From contig CAJTOT010000014.1 in assembly GCA_910577935.1 (NCBI GenBank), positions 11,987 to 75,986 of the forward strand: a stretch of DNA of 64,000 bases, given 5' to 3'. Of this stretch, positions 25,190 through 32,633 are shown in pieces. Below the pieces are notes generated by a model, which was not told the DNA's origin, made no database searches, and saw nothing but the letters and a program-made list of their open reading frames with translations. Each line of letters starts with the position of its first letter. The first letter of the stretch is position 1. The position numbers and the translations under genes are program-made. Source of the DNA: an uncultured Hungatella sp. (lineage in GTDB: Bacteria > Bacillota > Clostridia > Lachnospirales > Lachnospiraceae).

Positions 25190-25663
25190 ATGATGTCGTG
25201 GAGTGTCATAGTAGAAGGAAGGCTCTATCAGATCAGCGCCAGGTCAGGCAGCGTGGTGATAGACGGGGAGAAGACGAAGCTTAAAAATTTTTCGTCCGGC
25301 AGAGAAGGACTTTACAGAGTGTACCAGGTGCCCGTGGGAGGAAGGCTTGCCCAGCTCTATGTGAATACCTGGATAGGCGGCATGAAGCTGGCGATGGAAG
25401 GGGTGGACTGCGCCACCGGGGAGCCTTTTACGCCGCCGGAATTCCCGAGATGGGCCTATGTGTTTCTCGTAATCCACGGCATCAACTTTATAAACGGGGT
25501 ACTGGGAGCGCTTCTGGCCATAGCCGGAGTCATGGCCACAATCTCTATCTCCGGCAACACGAAACTGGCGGTCCCTGTCAGGGTGGCTCTGAACATAGCC
25601 ATGGTGGCAGTGTGCGCAATGGTGGTCTTTACGGTGGCATTTGCCCTGTCGGAGGACTGGTAG
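25190..25663 (+). CDS. Hypothetical two-helix membrane protein
   Basis: A 157-residue protein I do not recognise. Residues 1-80 look like a small soluble beta-rich domain (WSVIVEGRLYQISARSGSVVI..). Two hydrophobic helices follow near 88-118 and 125-152. The start at 25190 is chosen because GGGAGGA lies about 7 nt upstream; in-frame ATGs at 25115 and 25184 lack proper spacing. A short hairpin (CAGAACC/GGTTCTG, 25122-25137) lies between it and the flippase gene. A terminator follows. Confidence 0.6.
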   Translation: MMSWSVIVEGRLYQISARSGSVVIDGEKTKLKNFSSGREGLYRVYQVPVGGRLAQLYVNTWIGGMKLAMEGVDCATGEPFTPPEFPRWAYVFLVIHGINFINGVLGALLAIAGVMATISISGNTKLAVPVRVALNIAMVAVCAMVVFTVAFALSEDW

Positions 25664-25680
25664 GAGTCAGGCGGTTTACG

Positions 25681-25707
25681 GTCCCGGAGTAAAATCCGGG
25701 GCTTTTT
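25681..25707 (+). terminator. Intrinsic terminator
   Basis: CCCGGA (25683-25688) pairs with TCCGGG (25695-25700) around a 6-nt loop; GC and TTTTT follow (25703-25707). Confidence 0.75.
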
Positions 25708-25740
25708 GTCATCGCGGGAAACCATGATACAGGATAAAAA

Positions 25741-25771
25741 TGTTTAAAATGACAGACATATGCAGATACTA
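25741..25771 (+). promoter_or_regulatory. Candidate forespore (sigma-F/G) promoter
   Basis: TGTTTA (25741-25746), an 18-nt spacer and GATACTA (25765-25771) resemble the sigma-G boxes TGAATA and CATACTA with 4/6 and 6/7 matches. It fits the BofC-like guess for the next gene, since bofC is sigma-G-controlled in Bacillus, but both calls are weak. Confidence 0.3.
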
Positions 25772-25812
25772 GGGTAAGAACATTTTTTATGGTTTCTAAA
25801 GGAGGAGCATCC

Positions 25813-26208
25813 ATGAAAAGGTATGGTATCTGCGCGGCGCTGATTCTGTTTGTGGCCGTGGCCTGCTTCGGGGCAGGGTTTCTGGCGAGAAGACCGGGAA
25901 CAGAGGAGGAGACCGGCGTGGCCGAGAGCCAGGGAGAGACGGAGACGGAGACAGTTCTGCAGACCCAGGCGGTCGTCAACCAGAAAGAAGTGGAGCCTGT
26001 GGTGACAGTCAGCGGGAGGGAAGAGTTCTATCTTGTGTCCGAGACCGGATATCTCCTGGTTTTTGCCCAGGATCAGTCCACCATATGTCTGCACACCCAC
26101 ATTCCCATCACAGAGTTCCCGGAGAAGGAGCAGGAGAAGCTGCGGGCGGGAATCTGGTTTTCCTCTATGATGGAAATCTTTCATTACCTGGAATCCTATA
26201 CAAGCTGA
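25813..26208 (+). CDS. Small exported or anchored protein, possibly BofC C-terminal-domain-like
   Basis: A 131-residue protein with an N-terminal hydrophobic helix (about residues 5-24, signal or anchor). A Glu/Thr-rich linker follows, then a ~60-residue C-terminal domain: FYLVSETGYLLVFAQD, TICLHTHIPITEFP, and a LESYTS end. This domain pattern resembles the BofC C-terminal domain found in several clostridial sporulation proteins, which in Bacillus restrains the SpoIVB protease; I cannot verify it. The start has a perfect AAAGGAGG 8 nt upstream. A candidate forespore promoter lies before it. Confidence 0.6.
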   Translation: MKRYGICAALILFVAVACFGAGFLARRPGTEEETGVAESQGETETETVLQTQAVVNQKEVEPVVTVSGREEFYLVSETGYLLVFAQDQSTICLHTHIPITEFPEKEQEKLRAGIWFSSMMEIFHYLESYTS

Positions 26209-26276
26209 CAAATATGACTTGAAATAGAGGGACAAACAGTCTAAAATGGATTCTGAAAATCGATGTGGAGGAACCT

Positions 26277-27500
26277 ATGAAGAGACATGTACTGATTGTG
26301 GGAGCCGGGGCCTCGGGGATGACGGCGGCTATCCATGCTGCCAGGGAGGGGGCAAAAGTCACTCTCCTGGAACAGAAGGAGCGCCCGGGCAAGAAACTGC
26401 TTTCCACAGGCAACGGGAGATGCAATCTGACCAACAGGGACCAGAAGGACGAGTACTACCGCTGCAGCCAGGCCGGGTTCCCCGCGTCTGCGCTTGGCAG
26501 GTTTTCCGCGGAGGACACCCTGGAATTCTTCGGCCGCCTGGGGATTGTGCCCAAGGACAGAAACGGATATATCTATCCCAATTCCGATCAGGCGTCGTCG
26601 GTTCTGGATGCTCTTGTGCAGGAGCTGGAGCATCTGGGAGTCAGGACCGTGTGCCGGTGCCCTGTGACGAAGGCGGCAAAAGAGGGGGAGACCTTTATAT
26701 TGTCCTCGAGCCAGGGGCGGTTCCGGGGAGACGCGTTGATTTTGGCGGCAGGTTCCAGGGCGGCGCCTGCCACAGGCTCCGACGGCAGCGGATACAGGCT
26801 GGCCCAGGGGTTCGGGCACCGGCTTGTCACGCCTCTCCCCGCCCTCGTGCAGCTCCGGTGCAGAGAGAAGCATTATAAGCGCCTGGCGGGGGTCCGCTCG
26901 GAGGCCGGGGTGCGGCTTTTCGCCGACGGAAAGCTTCTGGCAGAGGACCGGGGGGAGCTGCAGCTGACAGACTACGGAATATCCGGTATTCCTGTCTTCC
27001 AGGTCAGCCGGTATGCCTCCATGGCGCTACATAGAAAGCAGGATGTGACGGCCAGGATCAATTTTCTTCCCAACATGGACCAAAGGCAGGCGGAGAAGCT
27101 GATGGACCAGAGGAGGAGAGACCTGGGGGACAGGACCTGCATTCAGTGGATGAACGGGCTTTTAAACAGCAAGCTGTCGGCAGTGCTCCTCTTTCTTGCG
27201 GGAATTCAGGAAAAACAGCCGGTAAAGTCTGTCTCCCGGAGCCAGTGGAACCGTCTTCGGGAGCTGATGACGGACTATGAGACAGGGATTGCCGCTGCCA
27301 ATCCATTTGAAAATGCCCAAGTGTGCTGCGGAGGCGTGGACACCAGACAGGTAAAAGAGGAGACTCTGGAATCCCTCCTGGTGGAGGGACTGTACTTCTG
27401 CGGAGAACTTTTGGATGTGGACGGGATATGCGGAGGCTACAACCTGCAGTGGGCCTGGTCCAGCGGAGCCGCCGCGGGGCGCAGCGCAGCCGCAGGGTGA
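26277..27500 (+). CDS. HI0933/YhiN-family flavoprotein (NAD(P)/FAD-dependent oxidoreductase)
   Basis: A 407-residue flavoprotein with N-terminal dinucleotide-binding motif VLIVGAGASGMTAA (residues 5-18) and family signature KLLSTGNGRCNLTN. The C-terminal FAD-contacting block is FCGELLDVDGICGGYNLQWA. Substrate and partner are unknown for most of the family. GTGGAGG lies 5 nt before the ATG; an in-frame GTG 12 nt earlier is part of that ribosome site. It is followed by a second, unrelated flavoprotein. In many clostridia this gene precedes cmk-ispH; that order is not kept here. Confidence 0.88.
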   Translation: MKRHVLIVGAGASGMTAAIHAAREGAKVTLLEQKERPGKKLLSTGNGRCNLTNRDQKDEYYRCSQAGFPASALGRFSAEDTLEFFGRLGIVPKDRNGYIYPNSDQASSVLDALVQELEHLGVRTVCRCPVTKAAKEGETFILSSSQGRFRGDALILAAGSRAAPATGSDGSGYRLAQGFGHRLVTPLPALVQLRCREKHYKRLAGVRSEAGVRLFADGKLLAEDRGELQLTDYGISGIPVFQVSRYASMALHRKQDVTARINFLPNMDQRQAEKLMDQRRRDLGDRTCIQWMNGLLNSKLSAVLLFLAGIQEKQPVKSVSRSQWNRLRELMTDYETGIAAANPFENAQVCCGGVDTRQVKEETLESLLVEGLYFCGELLDVDGICGGYNLQWAWSSGAAAGRSAAAG

Positions 27501-27561
27501 GAGAAGGACAGCCTGCCCGCGTCTGTCTGGGATGCGGGACATGCAAAGAACGGAGGAAGAC

Positions 27562-29142
27562 ATGATACGGATCACACAGTTAAAGCTACATGTGAACCAC
27601 GAGAGAGACGACATAAAGAACAAGGCGGCAAGGCTTCTGAAGGTTTCGCCTGCTGCCATAAAGTCCATAAAGCTGGTAAAGCAGTCTATCGATGCCCGGA
27701 AGAAGGATGACATCTTGTTTATCTACACCGTGGACGTGGAGGCGGACAAGGAAGAGCAGCTTGTAAAAAAGGCGGGAAACAGCCAGATCCAGGTGGTCAG
27801 GGAACAGGAATACCGCTTCCCGGCGGCGGTGGGCAAGGCCTCCTGTTCCCCGGTGATTGTGGGGAGCGGGCCGGCAGGGCTGTTTTGCGGCCTGATGCTG
27901 GCACAGGCGGGATATAAGCCTCTGATTCTGGAGCGGGGCGACGACGTGGACACCAGGAAGGAAAAGGTGGAGCGGTTCTGGAGAGAGGGGATTCTGGATG
28001 AGAATTCCAATGTCCAGTTCGGAGAAGGGGGCGCGGGCACGTTTTCCGACGGAAAGCTGAATACTCTGGTGAAAGACCCTGGAAGGAGGAACCGGAAGGT
28101 TCTGGAGATCCTGGCAGAACACGGGGCAGATCCGGAGATTCTCTATGTGGGAAAGCCCCATATAGGCACGGATGTTCTGAGCCGGGTGGTGAAAAATATC
28201 CGTCGGCATATTATAGAGCTGGGAGGGCAGGTGCGGTTCGGCGCCCGGGTGACAGACCTGATTGTGGAGAACGGCCGTGTGGCGGGGGTAGAGGTCAACG
28301 GGGAAGAGACGGTGTCGGCCCGCCAGGTGGTTCTGGCCATCGGGCACAGCTCCAGGGACACCTTTTTCATGCTCAGGGACAGAGGAGTCCCCATGGCGGC
28401 AAAGGCCTTTGCCGTGGGGCTCAGGATTCAGCATCCCCAGAGGATGATCAACCAGGCCCAGTACGGGCAGAAGCACTGGGATATTCTGGGCCCGGCCCCG
28501 TATAAGCTCACCTGGCAGTCATCAGGAGGGCGGGGCGTGTACTCCTTCTGCATGTGCCCCGGCGGCTACGTGGTGGACGCGTCGTCGGAGGCGGGGCGCC
28601 TGGCGGTCAACGGCATGAGCAATCATGACAGAGGCGGGAGAAACGCCAACAGTGCCCTGATCGTCACCGTGACCCCCGAGGATTTTCCGGGGCAGTCCCC
28701 TCTGGCGGGCCTGGAGTTCCAGCGAAGGCTGGAGGAGGCCGCGTACGAACAGGGGGGAGGAAAGATTCCCCTGCAGCTCTACGGAGACTTTAAGGCGGGG
28801 AGAAGCTCCGAAGGATTCGGGGATGTGGAACCGGAAATAAAAGGCAGGTATCAGCTGGCCGATTTAAGGAAGGTGCTGCCGGAGTATCTGTCGGCGCCTT
28901 TCATAGAGGCCGTGGACCAGTTTGAACACCGGATACATGGGTTTGCCAGGTATGACAGCATCCTGGCAGGGGTTGAGAGCCGCACCTCGTCGCCGGTGAG
29001 AATCCACAGGGATGAGAGATTGTTGAGCAGCGTGGGAGGTCTGTACCCCTGCGGCGAGGGGGCAGGCTATGCCGGCGGAATCACGTCGGCTGCCATGGAC
29101 GGCATCCGGGTGGCGGAGGAGATTGTCCGGGGCGGACAGTGA
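27562..29142 (+). CDS. FAD-dependent oxidoreductase with an N-terminal RNA-binding-like domain
   Basis: A 526-residue protein. Residues 1-90 form a small domain (MIRITQLKLHVNHERDDIKN...) found on this clostridial FAD-protein family. The FAD-binding domain begins at VIVGSGPAGLFCGL (about residues 98-111). NVQFGEGGAGTFSDGKLNT is the family hallmark. The C-terminus has GEGAGYAGGITSAAMDGI, where the isoalloxazine is typically held. The ATG at 27562 follows CGGAGGAAG; a long open frame upstream is overlap with the previous gene. The substrate is unknown. The next gene, proB, starts 67 nt later. Confidence 0.86.
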   Translation: MIRITQLKLHVNHERDDIKNKAARLLKVSPAAIKSIKLVKQSIDARKKDDILFIYTVDVEADKEEQLVKKAGNSQIQVVREQEYRFPAAVGKASCSPVIVGSGPAGLFCGLMLAQAGYKPLILERGDDVDTRKEKVERFWREGILDENSNVQFGEGGAGTFSDGKLNTLVKDPGRRNRKVLEILAEHGADPEILYVGKPHIGTDVLSRVVKNIRRHIIELGGQVRFGARVTDLIVENGRVAGVEVNGEETVSARQVVLAIGHSSRDTFFMLRDRGVPMAAKAFAVGLRIQHPQRMINQAQYGQKHWDILGPAPYKLTWQSSGGRGVYSFCMCPGGYVVDASSEAGRLAVNGMSNHDRGGRNANSALIVTVTPEDFPGQSPLAGLEFQRRLEEAAYEQGGGKIPLQLYGDFKAGRSSEGFGDVEPEIKGRYQLADLRKVLPEYLSAPFIEAVDQFEHRIHGFARYDSILAGVESRTSSPVRIHRDERLLSSVGGLYPCGEGAGYAGGITSAAMDGIRVAEEIVRGGQ

Positions 29143-29209
29143 CCCCTTCCTTCCGGCCCCGGCCGGATATGAGCTATACAAGAAGAAGAGACAGGAGATT
29201 TTGGATGAG

Positions 29210-30073
29210 ATGAACCAGCCGGTGAGATATGGATTGAAGGATAAAAAAAGAATCGTCATCAAGATAGGTTCTTCTTCCCTGACCCATCCGGAGTCAGGAG
29301 ATTTGAACCTGCTGAAGATCGAGCGCCTTGTGAGGATCATCAGCGATCTGAAGGGCGCGGGGAAAGAGGTGGTGTTGGTGTCCTCGGGAGCCATCGCCAC
29401 GGGAAGGCAGGCCCTGCATTACCCCAGAAAGCCCGCGAGCCTGGCCCAGAGGCAGGCTTTCGCGGCGGTGGGACAGGCCAGGCTGATGATGGTGTACCAG
29501 AAATTGTTCGCGGAGTACAACCAGGTGGCGGCCCAGGTCCTTCTGACCAAGGACACCATGGTCAACGACGGCTCCAGGTACAACGCCCAGAACACTTTCG
29601 ACGAGCTGCTGCTTTTGGGGGCGGTGCCGGTGGTCAATGAGAACGACACCGTGTCCACCTCGGAGATTCCCTACTTAGACAACTTCGGAGACAACGACCG
29701 GCTATCCGCTGTGGTGGCGGCCCTTATCGGCGCGGACCTTCTGATTCTCATGTCAGACATAGACGGACTTTACTCCGACGATCCCAGGACCAACAAGGAG
29801 GCAGAGTTTATCGGCCTTGTGCCTGAGATCACGCCGGAGCTGATGTCCATGGGAAAGGCCTCTGCCGGAAGCGACGTGGGAACCGGGGGGATGGCGGCAA
29901 AGCTGGCTGCGGCCCGCATCGCCACGGACAGCGGTTCCGACATGGTCATCGCCAACGGAGAGCAGGTGGAGGTGATCCACGAGATTCTTCAGGGAGAAGA
30001 CAGGGGGACCTTGTTCCTCGCCCACAGGAACCAGGATTTTGACCTGATGCACTATCTGAACAACGAGTACTAG
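29210..30073 (+). CDS. proB: Glutamate 5-kinase, form without PUA domain
   Basis: First step of proline synthesis: phosphorylates glutamate. It has the amino-acid-kinase fold: IVIKIGSSSLT near residue 15, VSSGAIATG, VNENDTVS and DNDRLSAVVAALIGADLLI. With 287 residues it lacks the ~100-residue C-terminal PUA domain of E. coli ProB, as is common in clostridia. The start is uncertain: AGGAG is 12 nt from the chosen ATG, and a TTG at 29201 is also possible. It forms an operon with a DUF896 gene and proA. Confidence 0.93.
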   Translation: MNQPVRYGLKDKKRIVIKIGSSSLTHPESGDLNLLKIERLVRIISDLKGAGKEVVLVSSGAIATGRQALHYPRKPASLAQRQAFAAVGQARLMMVYQKLFAEYNQVAAQVLLTKDTMVNDGSRYNAQNTFDELLLLGAVPVVNENDTVSTSEIPYLDNFGDNDRLSAVVAALIGADLLILMSDIDGLYSDDPRTNKEAEFIGLVPEITPELMSMGKASAGSDVGTGGMAAKLAAARIATDSGSDMVIANGEQVEVIHEILQGEDRGTLFLAHRNQDFDLMHYLNNEY

Positions 30074-30083
30074 GAGGCAGACT

Positions 30084-30308
30084 ATGATCACCCAGGAAAT
30101 GATCGACAGGATCAACCAGCTGTACCACAAATCCCAGGATGTGGGGCTGACCCAGGAGGAAAAGCTGGAGCAGAAGGAGCTGCGCCAGGAATATATTCAG
30201 ACTATACGGACCAACATGCGCGCCAACTTAAACAGCATCTCCATACAGGAGGCGGACGGGACCATCACGGATCTCGGAAAGAAATACGGCGGCGTGAAGA
30301 CAGAGTAG
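30084..30308 (+). CDS. DUF896 (YnzC-like) small protein
   Basis: A 74-residue protein matching DUF896 (YnzC/UPF0291): ITQEMIDRINQLYHKSQ, GLTQEEKLEQKELRQEYI, then NMRANLNSISI. Bacillus YnzC lies in the SOS-linked yneA operon and is predicted to be two helices with nucleic-acid affinity. Here it sits between proB and proA with a strong AGGAGG site, so it is translated within the proline operon. Function unknown. Confidence 0.88.
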   Translation: MITQEMIDRINQLYHKSQDVGLTQEEKLEQKELRQEYIQTIRTNMRANLNSISIQEADGTITDLGKKYGGVKTE

Positions 30309-30342
30309 GGCTCTGAACTGAAATAAGGCGGAGGTATGCGGC

Positions 30343-31590
30343 ATGACAAATTTAGAAGACATGGGGAAGAGGGCCAGGGAGGCATCCCGCGCCCTGGGCC
30401 GTCTGGGGACGGCGAAGAAGGAGCAGGGGCTCAAGGCAGCAGCCAAAGCCCTCATGGACGGAAAAGAGGAGATTCTGGCAGCCAACAGGCAGGATGTGGA
30501 TGCGGCCGTCAAAAAGGGGATGGCTCCGGGACTGGTGGACCGGCTCATGTTAGATGAAGAGCGGATTCAGGCTATGGCAGACGGGCTTATGCAGGTGGCG
30601 GCGCTGGAGGACCCTGTAGGGGAAGTGCTGTCCATGAAGCCCAGGCCCAATGGTCTTCTCATCGGGGAGAAGCGGGTTCCCCTGGGAGTCGTGGGCATGA
30701 TCTACGAGGCCAGGCCCAACGTGACGGCAGACGCCTTCGGGCTGTGCTTCAAGACGGGAAACGCGGTGATTTTAAAGGGCGGAAGCGACGCCCTCAGCTC
30801 AAACAAGGCCGTGGCGGCCTGTCTGAGGAGGGGGCTTGAGACAGAGGGGCTTCCCGGAAGCGCCCTCCAGCTCATCGAGGACACGGACAGGGAGACCACA
30901 AAAAAATTTATGACTATGAACCAGTACCTAGACGTGCTGATCCCCAGAGGCGGGGCAGGGCTGATACAGGCGGTGGTGGAGAACAGCACCGTGCCGGTTA
31001 TCGAGACGGGGACGGGAAACTGCCATATATACGTGGACGAATCCGCAGATATCCAGATGGCCCTGGACATCGTCTACAATGCCAAGACCCAGAGAATCGG
31101 CGTGTGCAACGCCTGCGAGTCCCTTGTGGTTCACAGGAAAGCAGCCGGGGAGTTTCTTCCCGGGCTCAAGGAAGTTTTAGATAAGAAACAGGTGGAGATC
31201 AGGGCGGATGAGGAGGCCAGGAGGATTGTGCCGGAGTTTTCCGCCGCCGCAGAGGAGGACTGGGGAAAAGAATATTTAGATTACATCATCTCCGTGAAGA
31301 CCGTGGGCTCTCTGGAGGAGGCCATCAGGCACATCAACCGGTACAACACCAGACACTCCGAGGCTATCATCACATCAGATTACGCCAATGCCCTGAAATT
31401 TCTGGAGGAAATCGACGCGGCGGCTGTCTACGTCAACGCCTCCACCAGATTCACCGACGGCTATGAGTTCGGATTCGGGGCGGAGATCGGGATCAGCACC
31501 CAGAAGCTTCACGCCAGAGGGCCTATGGGCCTCAAGGCGCTGACCACCACCAAGTATATAATCTTCGGAGACGGCCAGGTGAGGCCGTGA
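30343..31590 (+). CDS. proA: Gamma-glutamyl phosphate reductase
   Basis: Second step of proline synthesis: NADPH reduction of glutamyl 5-phosphate. It is 415 residues with the aldehyde-dehydrogenase fold and catalytic cysteine in GVCNACESLVVH. LGVVGMIYEARPNVT is the family signature. GGAGG lies 8 nt before the ATG. Its stop codon overlaps a possible GTG start of the next gene, a zinc-ribbon membrane protein, which suggests the latter shares the transcript. Confidence 0.96.
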   Translation: MTNLEDMGKRAREASRALGRLGTAKKEQGLKAAAKALMDGKEEILAANRQDVDAAVKKGMAPGLVDRLMLDEERIQAMADGLMQVAALEDPVGEVLSMKPRPNGLLIGEKRVPLGVVGMIYEARPNVTADAFGLCFKTGNAVILKGGSDALSSNKAVAACLRRGLETEGLPGSALQLIEDTDRETTKKFMTMNQYLDVLIPRGGAGLIQAVVENSTVPVIETGTGNCHIYVDESADIQMALDIVYNAKTQRIGVCNACESLVVHRKAAGEFLPGLKEVLDKKQVEIRADEEARRIVPEFSAAAEEDWGKEYLDYIISVKTVGSLEEAIRHINRYNTRHSEAIITSDYANALKFLEEIDAAAVYVNASTRFTDGYEFGFGAEIGISTQKLHARGPMGLKALTTTKYIIFGDGQVRP

Positions 31591-31610
31591 CAGACAGGGA
31601 GGGAGAGAGC

Positions 31611-32588
31611 GTGGACCAGGAATCACAGACAAAGGAGAAACCCTGCGGCTCCTGCGGGGGAACGCTGGTGCGTATCAACTCCTACGAGTACCAGTGCAGC
31701 TCCTGCGGGAGAAAGTATTACGTGTCCGCCAACAGGCTTCACAAGGTCTCTGTCCGCATGTCGGCAGGGAGAATCATCATGCTGTGCATCGCGGCGGCTA
31801 TTGTGGTCGGCGGGATGTCCGTGGCAGGATACCAGTTCTACACAGGGCGCCTGGTGGCATCCGCCAGCCGGTTCAGCGTGGTGTTCCGGGACTTTGTCAT
31901 GGAAGTCTATGAGAAGCCGGCGTCAGATATCAGCGAGGAGGATCTGAGCCGGATAAAATATCTGCGGATCGAAAAGGACAAGGACTATCTGTTTACATAC
32001 AGCTTTGAAGATATTTACGATTATCAGGATCCGGCAGGCTATGAGAAAACCCTGGGCGTGGTCAGCGTGGATGGGAAGAAGGAAGACTTTTCACCCTCCA
32101 ATGTCCAGTATTTTACAGGGTTGACCAGGCTGGAGCTGTACACGGAGGCGTGGCAGAATTACACCCTTCCCGAGGACAACGTCCTGCGCTATCTCATCTG
32201 CACAGACGGCCTGTCCCGGTACGGGACGCCGGAGTTTTTCAAAAATGTGAATAAGGAGACTCTGGAGGAGGTCCTTATCCTCAAGGCGGAAAAGCTGGAA
32301 GATTTTTCCTTTATGGAGGATCTTCAGGGCATAAAGGGGTTTCTCCTGGAGGAGGCGGCACTGAAAAACACAGATATGTTCCAGGGGTTTGACAGGCTGG
32401 AGCAGCTTGTGCTGTTCCACGTGGAGATGAAGGAGGAGGACACCTTCCGATTGGTGGAGGAACTCCTGTCCCTCCCCTCCCTGAAGCGGTTTGCCATATC
32501 TGGAAAGACTGCTTGGTACATCACGGACGAGCAGTGGGAGCAGCTTGAGCAGACCTACGGGGACAGAGTCGCGATGGTCCGGGAGTAA
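31611..32588 (+). CDS. Zinc-ribbon, single-helix membrane protein with leucine-rich-like repeats (paralogue 1)
   Basis: A 325-residue protein of unknown function. A zinc ribbon with two CxxC pairs (C12/C15 and C29/C32) is followed by one transmembrane helix near residues 48-70 and a ~250-residue domain. That domain includes SRIKYLRIEKDKDYLFTY and short leucine-rich-like repeats (LEEVLILKAEKLEDFSFMED, LKRFAISGK). The GTG start at 31611 follows GGGAGGG; a GTG at 31587 is in frame. The layout is shared with the next gene. The ribbon should be inside and the repeats outside, or the reverse; there is no signal peptide. Confidence 0.7.
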   Translation: MDQESQTKEKPCGSCGGTLVRINSYEYQCSSCGRKYYVSANRLHKVSVRMSAGRIIMLCIAAAIVVGGMSVAGYQFYTGRLVASASRFSVVFRDFVMEVYEKPASDISEEDLSRIKYLRIEKDKDYLFTYSFEDIYDYQDPAGYEKTLGVVSVDGKKEDFSPSNVQYFTGLTRLELYTEAWQNYTLPEDNVLRYLICTDGLSRYGTPEFFKNVNKETLEEVLILKAEKLEDFSFMEDLQGIKGFLLEEAALKNTDMFQGFDRLEQLVLFHVEMKEEDTFRLVEELLSLPSLKRFAISGKTAWYITDEQWEQLEQTYGDRVAMVRE

Positions 32589-32633
32589 ACAGGCGGTCAG
32601 CCTGCTATAACATACAAGGAGGAGACAAAGGAC

